From a virus: a DNA stretch of 30,732 bases. A program made the translations under genes and the position numbers. The stretch lies in IMG/VR virus record IMGVR_UViG_3300046005_002613, positions 1 through 30,732 of that record; one strand, 5' to 3'. Under the pieces are notes generated by a model. That model had not been told where the DNA came from and ran no database searches. It worked only from the letters and a program-made list of their open reading frames with translations. Positions 1 through 7,370 of this stretch are shown here, piece after piece (position 1 is the stretch's first letter; each line of letters begins with the position of its first letter).

Positions 1-1207
1 CAAGATTAAGATTTTTATAATTTAGATTTAACCAATATTCTTTAATCCTTAAATCTTGATAACCAAAGAATTTAAGTGCATTAATAAGACCTTTATAACT
101 TCCTATATATGGATATATTTCCTCACCTGCAATAAGTAATTCCTTTCTTTTATCATTTATTTCTAAGAAATTTGGGGAATTTTCTGAGGGATCATGATCT
201 CTAAGTATATTAGAATCAGTATTATAAAAGGATCTACCGACATTTTCCAACAATACTTTGAATCTATCATCCTCACCTATTATTTGACCATAATAATCAA
301 CTTCTAATACTTTAATAGGTATACCATTAGTAATATCTTCAACTATAAGTTTTCTTTCGTATATATTATCATATCCTTCGGTTACATTCAATGCAACATT
401 AATAGCTAATGCCTCTGAATTTACTGTTTCCGTATAAATATACCCATTATTATAATAATCAGAAGCAATATTATCTATAGGAAAAACCATATTAGGATAG
501 CTAACTATCAATGGCTCTCCATCCCCGCCTTCTAGTTGTTCCTCTATTGTATACGTAAATATAATTTCAGATATATCGGTTTCCCCGTAATTGTCATTAT
601 ACCATCGGGTTCTCCATTTTCCAGGGTTTACTGATCCGGTAATTCCAGCATGCGGAAGTCCATTCTCTAAACCAGTACTTGTTAAAAATTCTTGTATTAT
701 GAATATCTGTTCATTCTCATAAAGCCCAGCAGAAACTGGATCAAAATATATATTACCTTTAAAATATCCACCCGGTCTTTTATCGTAAGTTGTACTAAAA
801 TATATTTGATTATTCGGGCTTATTATACTTTGACCTAAATAATCATCCTTTAGTATAACAATGGTAATTTCATTACCAGATATACTAAGGGTATTTATTT
901 TTCCCTTTAAATTCTGTTGACTTAATATATCACCATTTAAATATACGTCTGCTCCCTTCGATATAAAATCCAATGATTCATTATACCATTCAGTTATATC
1001 AAAATTATTTAAATCGGAAGTATTTAAAATGAATGTATATGCATTACTTGATTCTGTTATATGCAAATCCCCCGGATTTACTGCACCAGAATAACTAGTT
1101 ATATATGTAAATCTATTATCTAATGGGGTTGGTCCGGTTGCTCCTATATAATCGAAATTTAATGGGTTCCCTCTTTTATCGAAAAAATTTAGTTTTGTAT
1201 TTGCCAT
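1..1207 (-). CDS. Virion structural protein, probably baseplate/tail, partial (C-terminus beyond left edge)
   Basis: An open frame runs without a stop from an ATG at 1207 to the left edge, giving 402 visible codons. The start MANTKLNFFDKRG follows an A/T-only leader (TTCTAATTTAAA) and lies 6 bp below the end of the 175-aa gene, so it is the fourth gene of the gp25/gp6 operon. The visible part is rich in Asn, Tyr, Gly and beta-prone residues, typical of tail or baseplate proteins. Near the left edge is a segment reading YIGSYKGLINALKFFGY, which recalls a conserved segment of large structural proteins in T4-like phages; this is a memory-based resemblance, not a search. No catalytic motif is visible. 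Its place right after the gp6-like wedge gene is where T4 carries further wedge proteins (gp7, gp8). The exact role cannot be assigned. Confidence 0.8.
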   Translation of the reverse strand, partial: MANTKLNFFDKRGNPLNFDYIGATGPTPLDNRFTYITSYSGAVNPGDLHITESSNAYTFILNTSDLNNFDITEWYNESLDFISKGADVYLNGDILSQQNLKGKINTLSISGNEITIVILKDDYLGQSIISPNNQIYFSTTYDKRPGGYFKGNIYFDPVSAGLYENEQIFIIQEFLTSTGLENGLPHAGITGSVNPGKWRTRWYNDNYGETDISEIIFTYTIEEQLEGGDGEPLIVSYPNMVFPIDNIASDYYNNGYIYTETVNSEALAINVALNVTEGYDNIYERKLIVEDITNGIPIKVLEVDYYGQIIGEDDRFKVLLENVGRSFYNTDSNILRDHDPSENSPNFLEINDKRKELLIAGEEIYPYIGSYKGLINALKFFGYQDLRIKEYWLNLNYKNLNL

Positions 1208-1213
1208 TTTAAA

Positions 1214-1741
1214 TTAGAAAACTCTTCTGTTATTTCTTTTTACTGTATAATTAACAAAGTTTTTTATACCCTTTGTTGATTCGATTAATCCATAAACTAC
1301 CCTTTCAAAATAACTAAGTATCCCCTCTTTTATTGGATCCTTGTATATAACATTAGATAAGCTTCTTCTTAATATTTCATATCTATATTCAAATCCATTA
1401 TAAAGATCATCATTTACGCTATCCCTTATATCATAAATATTTTGGGTGGGATCAAAATCATAATATCTTCTATCTACCGTAGTTTTTGATAGTTCCCTCA
1501 TAATTCTTTTATAGTCAGATGCAGATTCACACGGGGAATACTTATATTCTCCATTAGCGTTAGAAATTATACTTCTACATCCGGTACATCCAATATTATA
1601 TGCCCTAGTATTAGCTAAATCCGCAGTATTGTATAATTCATTAGCTTCGTGAAAACTAGTATTGGTCGTTTTAGGCTTTATCCCATTAATAGAATATTTT
1701 TGTCCCTTATTATCATCGAAAAATGGAGAATAGTTTTGCAT
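1214..1741 (-). CDS. Hypothetical protein in baseplate wedge operon
   Basis: A 175-aa protein whose ATG overlaps the stop of the gp6-like gene as TAATG, so the two are translationally coupled. I do not recognise the family. It is hydrophilic and Tyr/Asn/Arg-rich. It has a CxxC pair (IGCTGCRS) near residues 52-55 and a third Cys (SPCES) near residue 71, which could bind a metal but need not. The C-terminus is basic (TVKRNNRRVF). No signal peptide or membrane helix is seen. Being wedged between the gp6-like gene and another structural gene argues for a small virion or baseplate-assembly protein. This is inference from position only. Confidence 0.75.
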   Translation of the reverse strand: MQNYSPFFDDNKGQKYSINGIKPKTTNTSFHEANELYNTADLANTRAYNIGCTGCRSIISNANGEYKYSPCESASDYKRIMRELSKTTVDRRYYDFDPTQNIYDIRDSVNDDLYNGFEYRYEILRRSLSNVIYKDPIKEGILSYFERVVYGLIESTKGIKNFVNYTVKRNNRRVF

Positions 1742-3465
1742 TATTGTAAAGGTTTTGCTAATTGTGCTTTTAATTCTGTTGTTAATCCACTTCTAAAATT
1801 TACAGGTACAATAGAAGAAATCGATATATTTAATGGACCCTGTTTACCGTCACTTATGCCTTCAGTGTAATAGTTACCATTACGATCAGTCCATCCGCCT
1901 CTTAATATAACTAAATCGTTTCTACCTATTATAATATCTCCAAATTCATCCATCCCTATTACTGTATCTAATTGTGTTTGTGATACATTTGTAAGGGTTG
2001 ATACTAAAGCCTGATATTCCTCATTTTTTTGCCCGGTAAAGAAAAATGAAACAGAATCCACCCCTATAATAGGTTCTATTATAGCAATCATATCTGATTT
2101 TGGTATTCTATCTCTTCTTTTATTATTTAACATATAATCAGATATTTTTGATCTTATCTCATTTTTTATTGTTTCTGGATCATATCCCTCAAATATAATT
2201 AATACTACATTAGCTATATATTTCATAATCACAGGTTCTACTATTTTAACTACAGTAGTAGCTATCATAGATCCAGAATCCTGTATAACGTTTTCAATTT
2301 TGGTTTTCTGTGATAGAGTTAATAAAAACTCAGAAATAGCTATATTGAAATAGTCCTCATTAGTTGATAGATTTAGAGTCACATCAGGGACCAAATAGAT
2401 ATAAACAACGTTATCATCGTCAAGATATTCGTCATCAAATGTGGAAAATGCGTGGATTTGTGAAAACATACCAAATTTACTCAAAAAGATTTCATAATTT
2501 TCAGCGTTAGCAAAAACAAAAGATCTACTGGTTTTTGGTGCTATTAATTTTATAAGTTCTGTCGATTCAGGATTAGTACCAAATGTAGGATCCAATACAT
2601 TACTAATATTAAGATATAGATTCAAATCCAAATCGGTACCAAATAAATCGGTACCACCCGTAACAAATTTATATGTTAATGGATTTTCTTTAGTTGAATT
2701 ACTATTTCCTCCACTACCGGACGTTTGAAGATATTCTACCCTTATTCTAGCACCACTCTGCGGCATTTTTCCAGAATTTGAATTGCCAAAAAATACATCA
2801 AGACCTTCCTGTATTCCTCCTCTTACCAGATATCCCTTCGCTCCCAATGGAATATCATAAAATGAATCATATCTTTTCCATTTTTCTTCGTTTACGTAAA
2901 CATCAACATAAAATTGATCTATGTAAGCACCAGCACTAGAAGGTAGATTAAAACTTTGCAAAGGAAGACCTGTTCCAGTTACGGTAACATTTTCAAAAGT
3001 TCCTTGTGCAATTTTAGCATTTAATGAATTTCCTCTAACTAAAGGTAAAGTTATCTGTGAACTACCAAATCTAATGGAATAAATTTTACCATTCTGTAAA
3101 CATCTAACCTGCGTATTATTTTTTATGATAACAGATCCACCACCAACCTCTCCATCTCTGGCATTCCAAGAAATCCCTATTTCCCCTTGTGCAGCTGATG
3201 CTCTTCCGGGATCATATCCAGCAATCCTGGCCAAACTTCGAATAGAATAATCTCTAGTTGCTTGATAAATATTTAATTCTGTTATAGAATCTTCTATAAA
3301 ATATAAAATAAATTGTGATATATTTTGCAAAACAAATAATATTTGTCCCCATGCAGATGCAGCAGTAAATACATTAGCAGTTTGGTTATAGGTCGATTGC
3401 AAAAAATTAAACGTATCGTTTAAAAGACCATTAATAAGTACATTATTTTTCTTGAATATATTCAT
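1741..3465 (-). CDS. 6: Baseplate wedge protein, gp6/baseplate-J-like
   Basis: A 574-aa protein, somewhat shorter than T4 gp6 (about 660 aa). In T4, gp6 forms the inner ring of baseplate wedges around the hub, working with gp25 and gp53. The N-terminal part (about 1-100) contains helical segments then SLARIAGYDPGRASAAQGEIGISW, the kind of sequence that opens J/gp6 proteins (an early helical arm, then the segment with a small-residue turn leading into beta structure). The middle (100-280) is beta-rich; the C-terminal half has the alternating alpha/beta pattern expected of the family (e.g. FEGYDPETIKNEIRSKISDY near 430-450, then RDRIPKSDMIAIIEPIIGVD). It follows the gp25-like gene by 10 bp, the same pairing as in other contractile tails. 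The start follows TAATTAAATTAAA with no Shine-Dalgarno. The family call rests on pattern and context, not alignment. Confidence 0.75.
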   Translation of the reverse strand: MNIFKKNNVLINGLLNDTFNFLQSTYNQTANVFTAASAWGQILFVLQNISQFILYFIEDSITELNIYQATRDYSIRSLARIAGYDPGRASAAQGEIGISWNARDGEVGGGSVIIKNNTQVRCLQNGKIYSIRFGSSQITLPLVRGNSLNAKIAQGTFENVTVTGTGLPLQSFNLPSSAGAYIDQFYVDVYVNEEKWKRYDSFYDIPLGAKGYLVRGGIQEGLDVFFGNSNSGKMPQSGARIRVEYLQTSGSGGNSNSTKENPLTYKFVTGGTDLFGTDLDLNLYLNISNVLDPTFGTNPESTELIKLIAPKTSRSFVFANAENYEIFLSKFGMFSQIHAFSTFDDEYLDDDNVVYIYLVPDVTLNLSTNEDYFNIAISEFLLTLSQKTKIENVIQDSGSMIATTVVKIVEPVIMKYIANVVLIIFEGYDPETIKNEIRSKISDYMLNNKRRDRIPKSDMIAIIEPIIGVDSVSFFFTGQKNEEYQALVSTLTNVSQTQLDTVIGMDEFGDIIIGRNDLVILRGGWTDRNGNYYTEGISDGKQGPLNISISSIVPVNFRSGLTTELKAQLAKPLQ

Positions 3466-3475
3466 TTTAATTTAA

Positions 3476-3847
3476 TTATGTTAATTTTAGTGATACTAGT
3501 GGACTTAAAGCTCCATCCTTAGGTATACTAAAATCTAAAGTTGCAATATCTCTTAAGCTACCTACAAAAAATTTAAGATTATAAGTCCCACCAAGTATTG
3601 CAAATAATGGAACATATGCCTTTAGATATAAATCAAGTTCTTTCTTTATACTGGCCTCAGATAAATCCAAATTGAAAATAAGATCCTCCAGATTTAATCC
3701 AAATTTAGGATCACCTAATACTTCTCCTTTATTAGTAAGTAATAGCATTTTTAATTGGCCTGTACATATTTCTATCGGATCAGTAGTTTCTAGCTGATAT
3801 GGGTTGTAATTAGGATCTTGGGGATCTCTATTATAAATTTCTCTCAT
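3476..3847 (-). CDS. 25: Baseplate wedge protein, gp25-like (GPW/gp25 family)
   Basis: A 123-aa protein, close to T4 gp25 (132 aa). The family forms part of the baseplate inner ring and is thought to nucleate sheath assembly; despite the old name it is not expected to be an active lysozyme in tails. The hallmark is the central stretch ICTGQLKMLLLTNKGEVLGDPKFGLNLEDLIF (about residues 27-58, quoted here in pieces): a helix, LLLTNKGE, then GDPKFGLNLEDLIF, matching the family pattern of 'LLTPKGER...PDFG..L..LLF'. The rest is a helical stretch and a beta-rich tail. It opens the last operon of the window, after a terminator (3887-3925) and with a GATATATA motif only 4 bp before the ATG. The gp6-like gene follows. 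Confidence 0.85.
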   Translation of the reverse strand: MREIYNRDPQDPNYNPYQLETTDPIEICTGQLKMLLLTNKGEVLGDPKFGLNLEDLIFNLDLSEASIKKELDLYLKAYVPLFAILGGTYNLKFFVGSLRDIATLDFSIPKDGALSPLVSLKLT

Positions 3848-3851
3848 ACGT

Positions 3852-3859
3852 TATATATC
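3852..3859 (-). promoter_or_regulatory. Putative late promoter octamer before gp25-like gene
   Basis: Minus strand reads TTTTTAGATATATAACGTATG, with the octamer GATATATA shared by four other leader regions. It lies between the terminator at 3887-3925 and the gp25-like start. Only 4 bp separate it from the ATG, so a T4-late-type start site would give an almost leaderless mRNA. Assignment is from recurrence and position. Confidence 0.45.
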
Positions 3860-3886
3860 TAAAAATTTTGATGAGGATAAATTAAA

Positions 3887-3925
3887 AAAAAACCTAAAAA
3901 TTATTTGATAATTCTTAGGTTTTTT
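3887..3925 (-). terminator. Rho-independent terminator after 260-aa gene
   Basis: Arms AAAAAACCTAA (3887-3897) and TTAGGTTTTTT (3915-3925) are perfect complements; inside, AATTAT (3899-3904) pairs with ATAATT (3908-3913), leaving one mismatch. On the minus strand the stem ends in a T-run. It sits 20 bp past the stop of the 260-aa gene and before the gp25-like gene, and could work in both directions. Confidence 0.8.
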
Positions 3926-3945
3926 AATTATTATAATATTATCTT

Positions 3946-4728
3946 TTAATTCCACTGCAAGAAATAGCTTGGGGTATTTTCATTATTTATCATTTCCATA
4001 ACTTCCGTTAATTCTGCATCTCCAGTAGCTCTTATATCAGCAGTATTGATAGTAACCCCACCAGGAAGAGTATAATTAAACACAGATAGCATATTAGCTA
4101 ATGCGATTTTAGATTTGGCTATACAATATCTAACAAATAATTCATCATCATATAATGCATCTTCATTTATAGCAACAAAACATCTTACTGAAACATCCAT
4201 TCCACCAATAGTAGCACTCTCTGATCCTTGCGCTGATCCAGTTCCGGATCTGCTTGGATCTCTTCCCTGTATAGTTAGATATTTAGTATTTTTGTTATAT
4301 TTAAATGCAAACGTATTCAATAAATATGCTTTTGCTAGGTCAAAATATGAATACATAACCGTACGATAAACTAAATTATCCCCGACAAAAGGGGAAAGCA
4401 TTAATTCAGATCCTAGTAATTTGGAATCACTAAAATCCCTATCAGGATTACCAGATATACCATAACTACCTGCTTCTCTAACATCATATACACTTATTAT
4501 TGTAGATGGTAATTTTATCTGTCTGGTTCTTTTAAACTCCGGATGTCTAAATATATCATTTGCTATTATAAATACTCTATCCTCTACTGCATATTGGTAG
4601 TTATCATAAAACCAGTTTCTTGCTCTTTTTATGATTCTTTCTACTTCAGTTGGATTCAAGTTATATGGCAATGCACAGCTAAATGATAGCGAATCTTGTA
4701 TTTCTTGTACTAATTCCTTTTCTGTCAT
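3946..4728 (-). CDS. Virion structural protein, possibly neck/connector-type
   Basis: A 260-aa protein and the last gene before a terminator. The N-terminal 60 residues are helical with ERIIKRARNWFYDNYQYA; then RTRQIKLPSTIISVYDVREAG reads as a beta-strand segment with a 'lysine-leucine-proline' turn. The C-terminal part has a helix (VRYCIAKSKIALANMLSVF) followed by YTLPGGVTINTADI. This layout (short helical start, 'P..I..VY.V', 'YC.A..K...A..L..F...LPGGV..N...I...A..E') resembles a structural protein widely found in T4-like marine phages that I recall as neck or connector-associated, but I cannot confirm this without a profile search. There are no catalytic motifs or membrane segments. It lies 11 bp after the amidoligase-like gene. 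Confidence 0.7.
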   Translation of the reverse strand: MTEKELVQEIQDSLSFSCALPYNLNPTEVERIIKRARNWFYDNYQYAVEDRVFIIANDIFRHPEFKRTRQIKLPSTIISVYDVREAGSYGISGNPDRDFSDSKLLGSELMLSPFVGDNLVYRTVMYSYFDLAKAYLLNTFAFKYNKNTKYLTIQGRDPSRSGTGSAQGSESATIGGMDVSVRCFVAINEDALYDDELFVRYCIAKSKIALANMLSVFNYTLPGGVTINTADIRATGDAELTEVMEMINNENTPSYFLQWN

Positions 4729-4739
4729 ATCAGTATATT

Positions 4740-6146
4740 TTATTGATTGGTATTTCTAAATTTGGGAACTAGAAAATTGGTATTATCATTTTTTAATCTA
4801 TTATCAGTAATAAATCTGGTCATTCTCATTTCACTTTTTCCTTTAACCATTAATGTTTCTTTACTCAATTCTGAATTTTCACCAACCATACCAGCTCTAA
4901 ATACCCCGCCGGTAACTTTACAATCTATATTTTTTCCTTCACAATCTATAAAACAATCTTTAAGCTCATTGGTAAATTCACATATAGTAGCTTTTATCTT
5001 CGATGAATATACAGTGGTTCCGGCAAAAATATACGATTCATCTATAGATGATTTTTTTATATCGCAATTATATATGTTGCAGTTTCTTATAGTTCCGTTT
5101 TTTATATCGCATGCGATCAAATCTACATTACTGATATTAAAAGCTCCCCTACTTCTTGCTTCTTTAATCTGATATCTACCTGTAGTAGTATCATAATTAA
5201 AATACCCTTCCGTTATGTTGCCTTCTATTATCAGATCAAAAATTTTATCTCTTATAGCCGGAAAATACGTTTTTATATTTTCCTCGAATCCTTTTAAATC
5301 GACAAAAACATGGAAATCTGGATAGCTTTTAAAAAAGAATGCTGGATCGCTGAAAGATCTAACTACCTTAGTATACTTAGCCATCATTTTTTGTAACGTT
5401 GCTAGATCATTTTTATCATATCCAGATATTCTATGACTTAACAGATCATATAAATATAATATGATATAATCTATTACCTCTCTTATATCCTTTATTTTTT
5501 TCTGATAATCACGATTACCAAGATATCTAAATTCTATATAGCCCTTTGGTATTTTTGTGAAATTAACACCATAATACTTATCCTCAGGTACCCTGTACAT
5601 TTTTGGATCTATCGATGTAATATTTTCAAGTATAGAAAATCTATTTATAGGAAGTACCTTTTTAATGGATTTAGCATAAACGTTCTTTTCTCTAGTCCCA
5701 AATTTAGAATATATCAATTCCTCATCAAGGCCAAGTATAAATTTCAATTTATCGAGATTTTCTATTTTATCCTTTACATCTCTGCGGGTTTTATCAAAGC
5801 TTACCGAAAATTGAAATGCACATTTATCTGTAGTCCAGCCGTTTTCGTCTATCCATTTTAATATTTTAATCAATATCGGAATAGCCTCCATATATGAAAG
5901 AGGACCAGTAATTAATTCCATCATTTTATTACCACCTGAATAATCAGGTTCCAATTTAAAATTATTGGCATCAACTAATATATCAGAGTGATATTTCTCA
6001 GAAACTACTACTTTTTTTTTGACTAAACTAGATAATGACTCAGCAGCCCGGCCTTTTAAAAGATCAGTATAAAATTCAAACTCGAATCCGATAACGGAAG
6101 AGCTGAGAGCATTAAGTTTATCAAAATGTGTTCTATTATCAGGCAT
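4740..6146 (-). CDS. Amidoligase-like enzyme (glutamine-synthetase fold) with C-terminal beta-helix
   Basis: A 468-aa protein. Residues 1-310 show motif order of the amidoligase_2 / COOH-NH2 ligase family: GFEFEF (20-25) as first acidic strand, LEPDYSGGNKMMELITGPL (65-83) matching the family 'D.S....E.vTpPl' block, a long helix then CAFQFSVSFD (109-118), GVNFTKIPKGYIEFRYLG (193-210) as the 'vN....tiEfR' block. Such enzymes join carboxyl and amine groups using ATP, often modifying peptides, proteins or cell-wall precursors. One expected histidine pair ('HvH') is replaced here by FQFSV, so activity is uncertain. Residues about 334-435 are a run of short I/C/N-rich turns (CDIKNGTIRNCNIYNCDIKK) like a right-handed beta-helix or pentapeptide-type stack. 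Its ATG overlaps the S1 gene stop by 8 bp (ATGCCTGA). Substrate unknown. Confidence 0.65.
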   Translation of the reverse strand: MPDNRTHFDKLNALSSSVIGFEFEFYTDLLKGRAAESLSSLVKKKVVVSEKYHSDILVDANNFKLEPDYSGGNKMMELITGPLSYMEAIPILIKILKWIDENGWTTDKCAFQFSVSFDKTRRDVKDKIENLDKLKFILGLDEELIYSKFGTREKNVYAKSIKKVLPINRFSILENITSIDPKMYRVPEDKYYGVNFTKIPKGYIEFRYLGNRDYQKKIKDIREVIDYIILYLYDLLSHRISGYDKNDLATLQKMMAKYTKVVRSFSDPAFFFKSYPDFHVFVDLKGFEENIKTYFPAIRDKIFDLIIEGNITEGYFNYDTTTGRYQIKEARSRGAFNISNVDLIACDIKNGTIRNCNIYNCDIKKSSIDESYIFAGTTVYSSKIKATICEFTNELKDCFIDCEGKNIDCKVTGGVFRAGMVGENSELSKETLMVKGKSEMRMTRFITDNRLKNDNTNFLVPKFRNTNQ

Positions 6147-7296
6147 CTACTATTTTAACGAATATTTTTCCACCTATTACATCTACCTCGTAAGGTATAA
6201 CTGTAATATCGTCATTAACTCTAATATCATTTCCTCTTTTTCCCAATTTATCCTGAGGTACTAATGCTAGAATTCCAAGCTTTGTTATTTCTACTAAAGC
6301 CCCATTTTTTCTTTTATGTTTAACTTTTGCGCTGAACTCTTCAATGGTTCCATCGTATATGCCTGCTTCTAGTTCTTGTAGAATTATATTTTTCTCCAAT
6401 GGTCTATCTAAAGTTAATGTTAATCTGTTATTGTCCTTTATTTCCTTAACATAGAACTCTATTTCTAATCCAGGAGATAAACTTGCCAAAGGATTAGCAT
6501 CATTAAATTCACTTTTATGTATAAGTCCAGTATAAACGCTATCCCATTCAACAAAAACACCAAAATCACTAGTACCTGTAATATATCCTCTATATTTTTT
6601 AGTTAAATCGAGTTCTTGTATTTTAGTATCCATTATTCTATTAAGATATTTTTTATACGAAACTATGAAAATATCCTTAGCTTCGATATATCCTTCTATC
6701 ATAACGTGCATTTCTTTTCCGATGTATGATTCGAAATCAGTAATTTTATTAGCAGCAGCTAAAGATCCAGGTAGGAAACATTTAATACCAGAAAGTTCTG
6801 CTATGTATCCTCCCTTATTAACGCTTAATATTTTTATTAGATATGCCTTACTCTCTTTCTTAATTTCTTCGAATAATTCTATTCTTAAATTATGCATATA
6901 ATACTCGATAATGGATCCACTATAATTTCCATTTATTCTTCTTACCTTGGCTTTTAATTCTTCGCCCGGCATAAATCCAATTCCAGTAATGTTTAATTTT
7001 TCAGCATCCCTTCTTTCCCTTTTCAAATCTATGTAAATAGTTTGACCAGAAGCAGTTTGGGCTAAAGCTTCATCCTCTTTTAAGCTTATTATAGTACATA
7101 CATACACTTGACCATCAACAAGATCCTTAGATCCGAAGTCTGTCTGATCTCCATTTGTAAAATATAGATTACCGAGTTCTTCCGCATACTCATCATGGCA
7201 ATATATTTTAGATCCCTCCGGGGATTTAATTTTAGTATTTAAAGTTAAGCCATTTGGTAGGTCCCACTCGAAATTTTCTAAAGTTTCAGCATTCAT
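6139..7296 (-). CDS. Phage-encoded multi-S1-domain RNA-binding protein
   Basis: A 385-aa protein that reads as four consecutive S1 (OB-fold) units: about 59-135, 148-215, 232-298 and 308-383. Unit 3 is the clearest: YRGYITGTSDFGVFVEWDSV then GLIHKSEF, the classical S1 pattern 'G.V..I.dFGaFV.l..v.GLiH.SE'. Unit 2 has IKCFLPGSLA, as in ribosomal S1 repeats. Ribosomal S1 binds single-stranded, AU-rich mRNA leaders and helps initiation; bacterial S1 usually has four to six such domains. Here the protein lies inside a virion operon, headed by a GATATATA motif (7330-7337) and coupled to the amidoligase-like gene. The obvious guess is assistance to, or takeover of, translation of the phage's leaders, which lack Shine-Dalgarno sequences. 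Other single-strand RNA roles (RNase, polynucleotide phosphorylase-like) are unlikely as no catalytic domain is present. Confidence 0.85.
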   Translation of the reverse strand: MNAETLENFEWDLPNGLTLNTKIKSPEGSKIYCHDEYAEELGNLYFTNGDQTDFGSKDLVDGQVYVCTIISLKEDEALAQTASGQTIYIDLKRERRDAEKLNITGIGFMPGEELKAKVRRINGNYSGSIIEYYMHNLRIELFEEIKKESKAYLIKILSVNKGGYIAELSGIKCFLPGSLAAANKITDFESYIGKEMHVMIEGYIEAKDIFIVSYKKYLNRIMDTKIQELDLTKKYRGYITGTSDFGVFVEWDSVYTGLIHKSEFNDANPLASLSPGLEIEFYVKEIKDNNRLTLTLDRPLEKNIILQELEAGIYDGTIEEFSAKVKHKRKNGALVEITKLGILALVPQDKLGKRGNDIRVNDDITVIPYEVDVIGGKIFVKIVDA

Positions 7297-7329
7297 ATTT
7301 TTTTTGTTTTAAATGATTAATAATTATAC

Positions 7330-7337
7330 TATATATC
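7330..7337 (-). promoter_or_regulatory. Putative late promoter octamer before S1 gene
   Basis: Minus strand reads AGTTAATGATATATAGTATA, containing GATATATA, 33 bp before the S1-domain gene ATG and inside the 74-bp gap after the 534-aa gene. No terminator hairpin is seen in that gap, so this may add to read-through transcription. Confidence 0.5.
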
Positions 7338-7370
7338 ATTAACTTATTTCCTTTAATTAGTAGAATATTG

